Source: a bacterium
GTDB lineage: Archaea > Nanoarchaeota > Nanoarchaeia > Woesearchaeales > UBA10216
Length of the DNA: 19,486 bases
Direction: 5' to 3'
Assembly (NCBI GenBank): GCA_024206195.1
Contig: JAAGZO010000132.1
Location: 1-19,486, forward strand
The number at the start of each line of letters is the position of its first letter. Position 1 is the first letter of the stretch. A program made the position numbers and the translations under genes. This document shows positions 1-7,466 of the stretch, in pieces. The notes under the pieces were generated by a model. The model was given only the letters and a program-made list of their open reading frames with translations, did no database searches and had not been told where the DNA came from.

Positions 1-656
1 ATGTTGTTATACTTGCAAGGCACGGCAGAAAACATGCGATAATGCCAACAAACATTCCTTTCCAGGCAAATATTCACGCATTAAAAGAGCAGGGCTGCAC
101 ACATATATTGGCAACAACTGCCTGCGGCTCTCTAAGAGAGGAGATAAAGCCTGGTGACTTTGTTATTCTTGACCAGTTCATTGACAGAACAACAAAGAGA
201 GCAAGCACATTCTATGAAAAGGACAAAGTGTGCCATATTCCAATGGCAGAGCCTTTCTGCGAAAAAATGAGAAAGGTTATTGGAGAAGCAGCTGATGAAC
301 TTAATTTAAGGAATCACAAAAAGGGCACAATGATAACAATTGAAGGACCGAGGTTCTCAACAAAAGCAGAATCAACTCTTTTCAGAAGCTGGAAAGCAGA
401 TGTGATAAACATGAGCACAGTTCCTGAGGTTGTTCTTGCTAGGGAAGCAGGAATCTGCTATGCTTCTGTTGCGATGAGCACTGATTATGACTGCTGGCAT
501 GAGTCAGAAGAAACTGTAGAATGGACTGCAATACTTGAGACATTCAAGAAAAACGTAGACAGCGTGAAGAAGCTGATACTTGCCACTATTCCAAAAATAA
601 AGGATGAAGAGTGCAGCTGCAGGGAAGCTATTAAGACAGCAATAAGCGAGGAATGA
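1..656 (+). CDS. mtnP: S-methyl-5'-thioadenosine phosphorylase, 5'-partial
   Basis: Cleaves methylthioadenosine (MTA, the by-product of polyamine and other SAM-using reactions) with phosphate to adenine and methylthioribose-1-phosphate, in the cytoplasm. The frame is open from base 3 and reads [20 protein letters not shown] before and through the first internal Met at 42. That matches the ARHG-R-H-IMP segment of MTAP proteins, so the true start lies left of the window and 42 is not the start. Other family segments seen are [37 protein letters not shown], and [21 protein letters not shown] followed by TDYDCW. Near the C-terminus is a Cys-Ser-Cys (CxC) motif (bases about 610-620). It resembles the C-terminal CxC described in archaeal MTAPII enzymes of hyperthermophiles, where it stabilises the protein. 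The stop overlaps the start of the adenine phosphoribosyltransferase gene, whose substrate is the adenine made here. Family assignment is strong; exact substrate choice (MTA versus other purine nucleosides) is inferred. Confidence 0.95.
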   Translation, partial: VVILARHGRKHAIMPTNIPFQANIHALKEQGCTHILATTACGSLREEIKPGDFVILDQFIDRTTKRASTFYEKDKVCHIPMAEPFCEKMRKVIGEAADELNLRNHKKGTMITIEGPRFSTKAESTLFRSWKADVINMSTVPEVVLAREAGICYASVAMSTDYDCWHESEETVEWTAILETFKKNVDSVKKLILATIPKIKDEECSCREAIKTAISEE

Positions 657-1186
657 TAAAAATGGAATTAAAAGACAAGATAAGGACTGTTCCGCATTTT
701 CCAAAAGAGGGCATAATGTTCAAGGATGTAACTACACTGCTTCAGGATTCACATGCATTCAAGCATGTGATAAAGGAGATGCTGAAGTATTTCGAAGGAA
801 AACAGATAGATGTTATTGCATCTGCTGAGAGCAGAGGATTTATCTTCGGCTCTGTACTTGCATATGAGCTTGGAGCAAGCTTTGTACCGCTAAGAAAACC
901 TGGAAAACTGCCTTACAAAAAAATAAAGCAGGAATTCACAACAGAATACAGCACAGATGCATTTGAGATACATGAGGATGCTCTAAAGCAGGGAGATAAG
1001 GTGTTAGTTGTTGACGATCTGTTGGCCACAGGAGGAACCTCAAAGGCTGCAGCGCAACTAGTTGAAAAACTCGGCGGAGAAGTTATTGGTTTTGCATTCC
1101 TGATTGAGCTAAGTTTCCTTAAAGGAAGGAAAAAGCTTGATGGTTATGACATACTTAGTTTAATAGACTACGAGAAAGAGGAATAA
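653..1186 (+). CDS. apt: Adenine phosphoribosyltransferase
   Basis: Converts adenine plus PRPP to AMP and pyrophosphate. The 177-residue length is normal for the family. The N-terminus ([25 protein letters not shown]) is typical of APRT. The PRPP-binding motif [13 protein letters not shown] sits at about residues 118-130, and [11 protein letters not shown] is the hood/loop region. The ATG at 653 overlaps the mtnP stop (ATGA), which suggests translational coupling. An ATG at 662 would give a protein three residues shorter and equally typical. With mtnP it forms a two-step salvage route from MTA to AMP, so the adenine half of SAM is recovered. It is followed by a convergent gene that ends one base after its stop. 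Confidence 0.96.
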   Translation: MIKMELKDKIRTVPHFPKEGIMFKDVTTLLQDSHAFKHVIKEMLKYFEGKQIDVIASAESRGFIFGSVLAYELGASFVPLRKPGKLPYKKIKQEFTTEYSTDAFEIHEDALKQGDKVLVVDDLLATGGTSKAAAQLVEKLGGEVIGFAFLIELSFLKGRKKLDGYDILSLIDYEKEE

Positions 1187-1807
1187 CTAGCTTTGCACCA
1201 TTGTCTGCAGTGAGGTGTAGGCCCGAGCTGCATCTTTTTTTCTTACTATAAACGTCAGTTCTGTGTTTGTTGAAACTACTTCAAGGATATTCACATTGTC
1301 CCATGCAAGCTTTCTGGTGACAGAAAAGAGAATACCTGGTGTGTGCAGGAATTCATCCCCAAAGCGAAGCGAAACTGAAACAAGACCCTTCTCAATGTTC
1401 AGTATTTTTTCTTTATCAAAGAGCTTTTTTATTTTTTCCATGTATTTCTCGCTTACAACAACAGAGACCTCATAGCTTCCGTGGATTATGTTCAAAGTGT
1501 CTCCTTTCTCATAATTAACCATTTTGTGCAGCTTTTCAAGCTCAATAAAGAGATTTGGAGATTTAAGTACAGATACATCAACAAGGTTTGTTTTCATTGT
1601 TATCTCTGAAGCAAGTTCGAATTTGAATTGTTTTCTCTGCTTTAGAACAATCTCATCATGGTATCTCCGCAGAGCCATGATTATTGCAGACTCCTTGACA
1701 CTGTGGCCCAGATCTAAGGCAACCTCATCTCTTAGTTTTTCAGCTAGCGCGCCATAGCTTACAATGCCGCGCTGCATTGCCTCAAAGAGCATTGGCCTGT
1801 CATTCAC
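1187..1807 (-). CDS. Predicted ACT-domain regulator next to the lysine operon
   Basis: 206 residues from a GTG start. Residues 1-55 look like a small helical, possibly DNA-binding, region (MQRGIVSYGALAEKLRDEV, then SAIIMALRRY). Residues about 70-150 have the strand/helix pattern of a first ACT-like domain. Residues about 153-203 (HTPGILFSVTRKLAWDNVN, then VVSTNTELTFIV) are a clear aspartokinase-type ACT domain, like those at the C-terminus of LysC next door. ACT domains bind amino acids. The gene is divergent from lysC and shares a 127-bp promoter region with it, so an amino-acid-sensing regulator of lysine synthesis is a reasonable inference. There is no direct proof that it binds DNA. Start problem: the frame is open upstream to the stop at 1858-1856 and reads ISQVVKRIV just before the GTG. 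This looks like coding sequence but has no ATG, GTG or TTG. The real start may be a rare codon such as the ATA at 1831. Confidence 0.75.
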   Translation of the reverse strand: MNDRPMLFEAMQRGIVSYGALAEKLRDEVALDLGHSVKESAIIMALRRYHDEIVLKQRKQFKFELASEITMKTNLVDVSVLKSPNLFIELEKLHKMVNYEKGDTLNIIHGSYEVSVVVSEKYMEKIKKLFDKEKILNIEKGLVSVSLRFGDEFLHTPGILFSVTRKLAWDNVNILEVVSTNTELTFIVRKKDAARAYTSLQTMVQS

Positions 1808-1857
1808 AATCCTTTTAACAACCTGACTTATGGTAACGATAACAAATCCCTCGTTTT

Positions 1858-1875
1858 ATGTTATAATAATAACAT
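1858..1875. promoter_or_regulatory. 18-bp palindrome, candidate operator
   Basis: ATGTTATAATAATAACAT: perfect 7-bp arms (ATGTTAT/ATAACAT) around a 4-bp spacer. A third copy of the half-site ATAACA lies at 1839-1844. The palindrome sits just upstream of the lysC TATA element and between the TATA element and the expected transcription start of the ACT-protein gene. A dimeric regulator bound here could affect both genes. The arms are A+T-rich in an A+T-rich region, so chance is possible. Confidence 0.45.
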
Positions 1876-1876
1876 T

Positions 1877-1889
1877 AAGTATATAAACC
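1877..1889. promoter_or_regulatory. Shared TATA element for lysC (+) and ACT regulator (-)
   Basis: AAGTATATAAACC on the plus strand is an archaeal TATA box about 50 nt before the lysC ATG, so lysC has a short leader with a Shine-Dalgarno site. The minus strand reads TTTATATACTT and could serve the divergent ACT-domain gene, giving a start near 1855. Confidence 0.6.
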
Positions 1890-1920
1890 TTTAAAAATTT
1901 TTCCATATTTCTAGCATATA

Positions 1921-1927
1921 GGAGGGG
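1921..1927 (+). promoter_or_regulatory. Strong ribosome binding site of lysC
   Basis: GGAGGGG lies 7 nt before the ATG at 1935 and fixes that start. It contrasts with the leaderless genes elsewhere in the window. Confidence 0.75.
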
Positions 1928-1934
1928 ATATTTA

Positions 1935-3278
1935 ATGATTATAATGAAATTTGGCGGTACCTCTGTTGGTAGCGCAGAGATGATTAAGAGAACCATAGAG
2001 ATCATAATAGCCAATCTTAACAAAAAACCAGTTGTTGTTGTTTCTGCAGTTGGTGGCGTAACTGACATGATACTAGAGGAAGTCAACAAGGCAATTGAAG
2101 GAAAGAAAGAAGGAACAAAGATAAGAACCAAACACCTTGAGCTGCTAAGGGAACTTGGATTGAATGATAAGCTTGTTGAAGCAGAACTAAACGAGCTTTA
2201 TGAACTTTTCAGAGGCATAACACTCATAAAAGAGATAACACCAAGAACAATGGATTATGCTGTGTCCTTTGGTGAAAGAATGTCAGCAAAGATTGTTGCA
2301 GAGTATGCAAAGAAAAAAGGGGTAAAGGCAAAAGCATACAATGCATATGATGTTGGGTTTGTAACAGACTCAGGGTTTACAAATGCAAAGGTGCTTGCAG
2401 AAACAGGAAATAACCTAAGAGCAAGCTTCAGGAAATTCGGCAAAAGTGAAGTTCCTATAATCACTGGCTTCATAGCAAAAGACAAAGAGGGAAACATAAC
2501 AACCATCGGAAGAGGCGGAAGTGATTATACTGCAGCAATAATCGGTGCAGTTATGAGAGTGAAGGAGATACAGATATGGAGTGATGTTGACGGAATAATG
2601 ACTGCTGATCCAAGGATAATAAAGGAAGCAGAGAAAATAGATGAAATATCCTTTGAAGCTGCTGCGGAACTTGCATATTTTGGTGCAAAGGTTCTTCACC
2701 CAAAGACAATACAGCCTGCAATGATGAAGAACATACCAGTAAGAAGTCTCAACACGTACAATCCTGCAGGCATCGGAACAAGCATAGTAAAGAAAACAGC
2801 AAAACCAAAAAAGACAATAACTGCAATCGCATGCAAGAAGAAGCTTTCACTGATAAACATAAACTCGCCAAAGATGCTTTTTGCACCTGGGTTTATGTAT
2901 AAGATATTCAAAGTATTTGCAAGGCACAGTGTATCTGTTGACACGGTCTCTACATCAGAGGTAAACGTTTCACTGACAACAGACAGCAAAAAAAACGTAA
3001 ATGAGGTTGTTAAAGAGCTGAAAAAGATTGCAAATGTAAAGCTAGACGAAAACAAGGCAACGGTATGCGTTGTCGGACCAGGATTAAGAAATATGCCTGG
3101 AGTATTAGGAACTATTTTCAGTGCGCTTGGAGAAGCAAAGATAAATGTTGAGATGGTTTCACAGGGCGCATCAGAGATAAATGTTACATTAGTTGTTGAT
3201 GGAACGCAGGCAGACGCTGCGATGAAAGTATTACATAAAGCATTTTTCACAGGAGGTGGAAAAAATGAAAAAAATTGA
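1935..3278 (+). CDS. lysC: Aspartate kinase
   Basis: Phosphorylates L-aspartate to 4-phospho-aspartate, the committed step to lysine, threonine and methionine. 447 residues, monofunctional. The kinase domain starts with MKFGGTSVGS (residues 4-13) and includes the SFGERMSA, GRGGSDYTA and W-DVDG-MTADPR blocks. The C-terminal third carries two ACT domains (about residues 300-370 and 375-445), including APGFMYKIFKVFARHSVSVD and MPGVLGTIFSALGEAKINV. This layout is usual for lysine- and/or threonine-inhibited enzymes. It is the first gene of lysC-dapA-dapB-asd-dapL, has a strong ribosome binding site, and overlaps dapA by 14 nt. The divergent ACT-domain gene and the palindrome upstream suggest control at transcription as well as by allostery. 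Which amino acid inhibits it cannot be read from the sequence. Confidence 0.97.
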   Translation: MIIMKFGGTSVGSAEMIKRTIEIIIANLNKKPVVVVSAVGGVTDMILEEVNKAIEGKKEGTKIRTKHLELLRELGLNDKLVEAELNELYELFRGITLIKEITPRTMDYAVSFGERMSAKIVAEYAKKKGVKAKAYNAYDVGFVTDSGFTNAKVLAETGNNLRASFRKFGKSEVPIITGFIAKDKEGNITTIGRGGSDYTAAIIGAVMRVKEIQIWSDVDGIMTADPRIIKEAEKIDEISFEAAAELAYFGAKVLHPKTIQPAMMKNIPVRSLNTYNPAGIGTSIVKKTAKPKKTITAIACKKKLSLININSPKMLFAPGFMYKIFKVFARHSVSVDTVSTSEVNVSLTTDSKKNVNEVVKELKKIANVKLDENKATVCVVGPGLRNMPGVLGTIFSALGEAKINVEMVSQGASEINVTLVVDGTQADAAMKVLHKAFFTGGGKNEKN

Positions 3279-4146
3279 AGGATGTATAACTGCAATGATC
3301 ACACCATTTAAAGATGGCAAAGTGGACATTGAAGGATTAAAGAATAATGTAAAGTTTCAGATAGGGAATGGAGTATCTGGTATTGTTCCTTTGGGAACAA
3401 CAGGAGAATCACCAACAATAAACGATGATGAAAGAGCAGAGATAGTAAAAACAGTTGTAAGCGAGACAGCTGGAAAGGTGCCTGTTATTGTAGGAACAGG
3501 AACTAACTCAACAGATAAGAGTGTAAAGTACACAAAGCAGGCAAAGGAGCTTGGAGCAGACGCTGTACTTGTTGTAACACCTTATTACAATAAACCAACA
3601 CAAGAAGGGATATTCCTGCACTTTGCAGAGATTAACAAGGTAGGGATACCAATTGTGGTGTATAATATACAAGGCAGAACAGCAGTTAACATAGAAACAG
3701 CCACTCTGAAGAGGATGGCAGAGGAACTTGAGAATGTTGTTGCTGTAAAAGAAGCATCTGGCAACATAAACCAGATGATGGATGTTGTAGCACAGATGCC
3801 TGATGACTTCACTGTTTTAGTAGGAGATGACAGCATGAATGTTCCACTGATTTCAATCGGCGGAAAAGGAGTGGTATCAGTATTAAGCAACATCATGCCT
3901 AAAGAGGTCAGTGAAATGACAGCTGCTGCACTAGAGGGAGATTTTGAGAAAGCAGCAAAAATGCACTATGAACTATTACCTCTAATGAGAACAATGTTCA
4001 TTGAAACAAACCCTGCGCCAATAAAGGAAGCTATGAACATGAAAGGCATGCCATCAGGACCATTCAGACTTCCAATGTGCAATATGCAGGAAGGAAACAA
4101 GGAAAAACTGAAGCAAGCCCTTGAACAAGCAGGTGTGCTAAAATGA
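3265..4146 (+). CDS. dapA: 4-hydroxy-tetrahydrodipicolinate synthase
   Basis: Condenses pyruvate with aspartate-4-semialdehyde, the first lysine-specific step. 293 residues from the ATG at 3265, a TIM-barrel aldolase of normal length. Seen: GTTGESPT (phosphate/pyruvate loop), YYNKP, catalytic Tyr133 in YNIQGRT, and Schiff-base Lys162 in VAVKEASG. The block usually reads YN-P-RT and here has Gln in place of Pro. The start at 3265 is preferred over the in-frame GTG at 3256 because AGGAGGTGG at 3251-3259 is an ideal ribosome binding site for 3265 and contains the GTG itself. It overlaps lysC by 14 nt and dapB by 4 nt (ATGA). NanA/KDG-aldolase relatives share the fold, but the operon makes DapA the clear call. 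Confidence 0.96.
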   Translation: MKKIEGCITAMITPFKDGKVDIEGLKNNVKFQIGNGVSGIVPLGTTGESPTINDDERAEIVKTVVSETAGKVPVIVGTGTNSTDKSVKYTKQAKELGADAVLVVTPYYNKPTQEGIFLHFAEINKVGIPIVVYNIQGRTAVNIETATLKRMAEELENVVAVKEASGNINQMMDVVAQMPDDFTVLVGDDSMNVPLISIGGKGVVSVLSNIMPKEVSEMTAAALEGDFEKAAKMHYELLPLMRTMFIETNPAPIKEAMNMKGMPSGPFRLPMCNMQEGNKEKLKQALEQAGVLK

Positions 4147-4880
4147 AAATAGCAATTGTCGGTTATGGCAAGCTTGGAAAAGAGATAGAAAAAGCAGCAG
4201 AAAAAGAAGGAGTAGAGGTTTCTGCAATAATTGACATAGAAGGCGGCACAAAGGATGTATCAAAGGACGTGCTGAAGGATGTTGATGTTGTTATTGAAGC
4301 AACTGCACCAGAAGCAGCAATAAGTAATATAAGAAAAGTTGCTGCGCTAAAGAAAAACATAGTTGTTGCAACAACCGGCTGGTATGACTCGATGGAAGAG
4401 GTAGAAAGAATAATTGAAAAACACAAAGTCGGATTTATTTACTCACCAAACTTTTCATTAGGTGTGAATGCATTCTTCAAAATAGTTGAAGAATCAGCAA
4501 AGCTGTTCAACAAGCTGGAAGCATATGACTTATTTGCTTTTGAGGGACATCACAACCAAAAAGCAGACAGTCCATCAGGAACGGCAAGAGCCATAGGAGA
4601 TATACTGCTAAAGAACATTGACAGAAAAAAAGGAATTGTATATGACAAGCTTGAAAGAAAGATAAAGCCTAATGAATTCCACGTTGCAAGCTTTAGATCA
4701 GGCTATATGCCAGGAACACATGTTGTAGGTTTTGATGGCGAAGGAGACACAATAGAGCTAAAGCACACTGCAAGAAGCAGAGCAGGGTTTGCACACGGAA
4801 CAGTGCTTGCTGCAAAATGGATACATGGCAAAAAAGGCTTTTACACACTCGATGATTTCACAAAGGAGCTGTTTGATTAA
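4143..4880 (+). CDS. dapB: 4-hydroxy-tetrahydrodipicolinate reductase
   Basis: Reduces 4-hydroxy-tetrahydrodipicolinate to tetrahydrodipicolinate with NAD(P)H. 245 residues. The Rossmann motif is IVGYGKLG at residues 4-11. The catalytic block is EGHHNQKADSPSGTA, with the His pair at 136-137, Lys at 140 and SPSGTA at 143-148. R-G-PGTHVV and GEGDTIELKHTARSR follow. The start overlaps the dapA stop (ATGA). One base separates its stop from the asd start, so the operon is continuous. Cofactor preference is not clear from the sequence. Confidence 0.96.
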   Translation: MKIAIVGYGKLGKEIEKAAEKEGVEVSAIIDIEGGTKDVSKDVLKDVDVVIEATAPEAAISNIRKVAALKKNIVVATTGWYDSMEEVERIIEKHKVGFIYSPNFSLGVNAFFKIVEESAKLFNKLEAYDLFAFEGHHNQKADSPSGTARAIGDILLKNIDRKKGIVYDKLERKIKPNEFHVASFRSGYMPGTHVVGFDGEGDTIELKHTARSRAGFAHGTVLAAKWIHGKKGFYTLDDFTKELFD

Positions 4881-4881
4881 A

Positions 4882-5955
4882 ATGGGTAAGATAAAAGTAG
4901 GGATATTAGGAGCAACAGGAATGGTTGGACAGAGGTTTGTAGAACTTCTTGACAATCATCCATGGTTTGAAGTGACACATGTTATTGCTTCTCCAAGATC
5001 TGCAGGAAGAATCTACAAGGAATCAGTAAAGGGAAGATGGTTCATGAACTCTGATATTCCAACGAATGTTGGAAAGCTCATGGTTTGCACCATTGACGAC
5101 CTTGAAACAGCAAAGAAGAACTGCAGCATGGTATTTTCTGCACTGGATTCAGGCGTTGCAAAGGAATGGGAAGAAAAATATGCTGCTGAAGGCTTTCCAG
5201 TTGTATCAAATGCATCTGCTCACAGACACACAGAAGACGTGCCAATGATAATCCCAGAGATAAACCATGATCACATAAAGATAATCCCTACTCAGCAGAA
5301 GAATCATGGATGGAAAAAAGGATTTATTGCTGTAAAGCCAAACTGCTCACTGCAGAGCTATATGACACCACTTTATGCATTGCATAAAAAGTTCGGTGTT
5401 AAGAAGGTTGTAATCACCACAATGCAGGCTGTAAGCGGCGCAGGACACCCAGGAGTATCGTCCTTTGACATTATTGACAATATAATACCCTACATTGGAA
5501 AGGAAGAGGAGAAATCCGAGAAAGAGCCTCGAAAGATAATGGGCAAAATAGAGGATGGAAGATTTGTTTATGATGAATCCTTTGACATATCTGCTCACTG
5601 CAATCGTGTCCCTGTAATTGATGGGCATATGGCATGTGTATCAGTAGAGTTCAATAAAAAGCCAACAAAGGAAGAGATGCTTAAAGCATGGAAAACTTTT
5701 AAAAGTAAGCCACAAGAGCTTAAATTACCGTTTGCACCTTCACAAGCGATTATATACCGCGAAGAGGATGACAGACCACAGCCAAGACTTGACAGGGATG
5801 CTGACAAGGGAATGGCAATTACAGTAGGACGATTAAGGGAATGCAATGTTTTACAATGGCGCTTTGTTGGATTAAGCCATAATACAATTCGCGGAGCAGC
5901 AGGCGGCGGAGTGCTGATTGCTGAACTACTTAAAAAAGAAGGATATTTGGAGTGA
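4882..5955 (+). CDS. asd: Aspartate-semialdehyde dehydrogenase
   Basis: Reduces 4-phospho-aspartate (the LysC product) to aspartate-4-semialdehyde, which feeds DapA. 357 residues from the ATG at 4882. The frame is open further upstream into dapB, but the Rossmann motif [13 protein letters not shown] begins only a few residues after this Met, so the longer form is not real. Catalytic Cys155 lies in [14 protein letters not shown] and [13 protein letters not shown] match the archaeal/fungal-type subfamily rather than the common bacterial one. The gene lies in fourth position, although its enzyme acts second in the pathway. AGGAGCT at 4863-4869 serves as a ribosome binding site. Confidence 0.96.
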   Translation: MGKIKVGILGATGMVGQRFVELLDNHPWFEVTHVIASPRSAGRIYKESVKGRWFMNSDIPTNVGKLMVCTIDDLETAKKNCSMVFSALDSGVAKEWEEKYAAEGFPVVSNASAHRHTEDVPMIIPEINHDHIKIIPTQQKNHGWKKGFIAVKPNCSLQSYMTPLYALHKKFGVKKVVITTMQAVSGAGHPGVSSFDIIDNIIPYIGKEEEKSEKEPRKIMGKIEDGRFVYDESFDISAHCNRVPVIDGHMACVSVEFNKKPTKEEMLKAWKTFKSKPQELKLPFAPSQAIIYREEDDRPQPRLDRDADKGMAITVGRLRECNVLQWRFVGLSHNTIRGAAGGGVLIAELLKKEGYLE

Positions 5956-5960
5956 TAGAA

Positions 5961-7121
5961 ATGGAAAAATCAGAAAGACTAAAACAAATACCACCATACT
6001 TATTCGCTGAAATCAACAAGAAGATTGCAGCAGCAAAGGCAAAAGGAATAGATGTTATAAGTTTAGGAATAGGAGATCCTGATACGCCTACGCCAGATCA
6101 TATAATTGAAGAATTGTATCGCGCTGCTAAGGACCCAAAGAACCACCAGTATCCTGATTATGAAGGAATGCCTTCTTTCAGAAAAGCAGTTGCAGACTGG
6201 TACAAGGAAAGACATAATGTTTCTTTAGACCCAGACAAAGAGGTTTTGACTCTTATTGGAGGAAAAGAGGGCAGTTTGCATCTAGCACTTTCCCTTGTTA
6301 ATCCTGGGGATTATACTTTAGTACCTGATCCAGCTTATACACCATACAGAACAGGAACAATCTTTGCATCAGGAACGCCATATGACATGCCGCTTCTTGC
6401 AGAGAATGGATTCCTGCCTGATTTAAGTGCAGTTCCAAAGGACATTGCAAAAAAATCAAAGATAATCTTTGTTAATTATCCAAACAATCCAACAGGAGCA
6501 ATTGCTGACGAAGGATTCTACAAAGAGCTGATTGACTTTGCAAAGGACAATGAAATTGTTGTTTGCAGCGACAATCCATACAGCGAGATTGCATTTGATG
6601 GATACAAGCCTTTAAGTTTCCTTGAAGTAAAAGGAGCTAAGGATGTTGGAGTAGAGTTCAATTCACTTTCAAAGCCGTACAACATGACTGGCTGGAGATT
6701 AGGAATGGCTGTTGGCAATGAAGATGTTATTGGAGCAATGTCAATATCAAAGAACAATGTTGATTCTGGCGTCTTTAATGCAGTGCAGTACGCAGGAATT
6801 GAAGCGCTGAAAACACCGCAGTCAAAGATTGATGAATTGAATGCAATGTACAAGAGAAGAAGAGATCTTGTTGTCGATACTTTACAAACAATTGGCCTTA
6901 AAGCAGAGAAGCCAAAAGCAGCATTCTACATCTGGGTTCCGGTTCCAGAAGGACACACAAGCGCAAGCTTTGCAGAACTTGTTCTAGAGAAAGCAAACGT
7001 TGTTGTTCCGCCAGGAGCAGGCTACGGACCAAATGGCGAAGGTTTCTTCAGAATATCGCTTACTGTTCCGGATGAGCGCTTGAAAGAAGCCATGGCAAGA
7101 ATCGAGAAGGCTATGAAGTAG
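5961..7121 (+). CDS. dapL: LL-diaminopimelate aminotransferase
   Basis: Transaminates tetrahydrodipicolinate directly to LL-2,6-diaminopimelate with glutamate, bypassing the succinylase and acetylase routes. 386 residues, PLP fold-type I. Seen: PPYLFAEI at the N-terminus, [33 protein letters not shown] Lys238 in [12 protein letters not shown], and FFRISLT near the C-terminus. ATG 5961 is chosen because GGAG at 5949-5952 lies 8 nt upstream. An in-frame GTG at 5952 overlaps the asd stop and would add three residues. The absence of dapC/D/E together with this gene supports the DapL route. A general aromatic or aspartate aminotransferase is the alternative but is unlikely in this operon. Its 3' end overlaps the end of a convergent small gene by 11 nt. 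Confidence 0.93.
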   Translation: MEKSERLKQIPPYLFAEINKKIAAAKAKGIDVISLGIGDPDTPTPDHIIEELYRAAKDPKNHQYPDYEGMPSFRKAVADWYKERHNVSLDPDKEVLTLIGGKEGSLHLALSLVNPGDYTLVPDPAYTPYRTGTIFASGTPYDMPLLAENGFLPDLSAVPKDIAKKSKIIFVNYPNNPTGAIADEGFYKELIDFAKDNEIVVCSDNPYSEIAFDGYKPLSFLEVKGAKDVGVEFNSLSKPYNMTGWRLGMAVGNEDVIGAMSISKNNVDSGVFNAVQYAGIEALKTPQSKIDELNAMYKRRRDLVVDTLQTIGLKAEKPKAAFYIWVPVPEGHTSASFAELVLEKANVVVPPGAGYGPNGEGFFRISLTVPDERLKEAMARIEKAMK

Positions 7122-7428
7122 TTTCATAAACAGAACTTAGATGTTTTAAGAAAACAGCACTTACAAGAAGCTCTATTCCGCTTTCACCTTCTTTTACAAG
7201 GATTCCTTGCAAAGGATTACTAAATTTTTGTACACCCGTAACCATCCAGTTAGAATTCAAATAAGAAAAACATTTTTCATCAACACTAGTAACTCTTGTA
7301 GGAGCTACGCCACCAGGCACCATCCAGGGGATATCCTGCCAATTGTTCTTTACCAAATAAGTCATTCCAACCTCAACATCTTCTGGCTTGAATAGCCTAT
7401 ATGGTCCAATTGAATCAGGAGTATCCAT
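7111..7428 (-). CDS. Small orphan protein downstream of lysA
   Basis: 105 residues, family not recognised. It is soluble, with no signal peptide or membrane segment, and contains several Trp residues, [20 protein letters not shown] near the N-terminus, and a Leu/Val-rich C-terminal part. It is judged real because an A+T-rich TATA-like element lies 28 nt before its ATG, the same geometry as other leaderless genes here. Its codon use also resembles its neighbours, and no better frame fills the 345 bp. It follows lysA by 38 bp on the same strand but appears to have its own promoter. It overlaps the convergent dapL gene by 11 nt. Confidence 0.55.
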   Translation of the reverse strand: MDTPDSIGPYRLFKPEDVEVGMTYLVKNNWQDIPWMVPGGVAPTRVTSVDEKCFSYLNSNWMVTGVQKFSNPLQGILVKEGESGIELLVSAVFLKHLSSVYETTS

Positions 7429-7450
7429 TTTTTGAATAGAAAAAGGACAT

Positions 7451-7460
7451 TATTTTAAAA
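7451..7460 (-). promoter_or_regulatory. TATA element of the small orphan gene
   Basis: The minus strand reads TTTTAAAATA, centred about 28 nt before the ATG at 7428. This fits a leaderless transcript that starts at or near the start codon. Confidence 0.45.
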
Positions 7461-7466
7461 ATGTTA

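Noticed and set aside
2696..3295. 199-residue open frame antisense to lysC
   Set aside because: It lies wholly opposite a strongly conserved aspartate kinase, is rich in Phe/Ser/Val as expected from the complement of a Lys/Glu-rich gene, and has no promoter or ribosome binding site.
3661..3681. DapA block YNIQGRT in place of YN-P-RT as a possible loss of function
   Set aside because: The catalytic Tyr133 and the Arg are kept, and Lys162 and GTTGESPT are intact; a single Pro-to-Gln change here is not evidence of altered function.
4789..4881. Longer asd start giving 31 extra residues
   Set aside because: The extra residues lie inside dapB in another frame, and the Rossmann motif that should be near the N-terminus follows the ATG at 4882.
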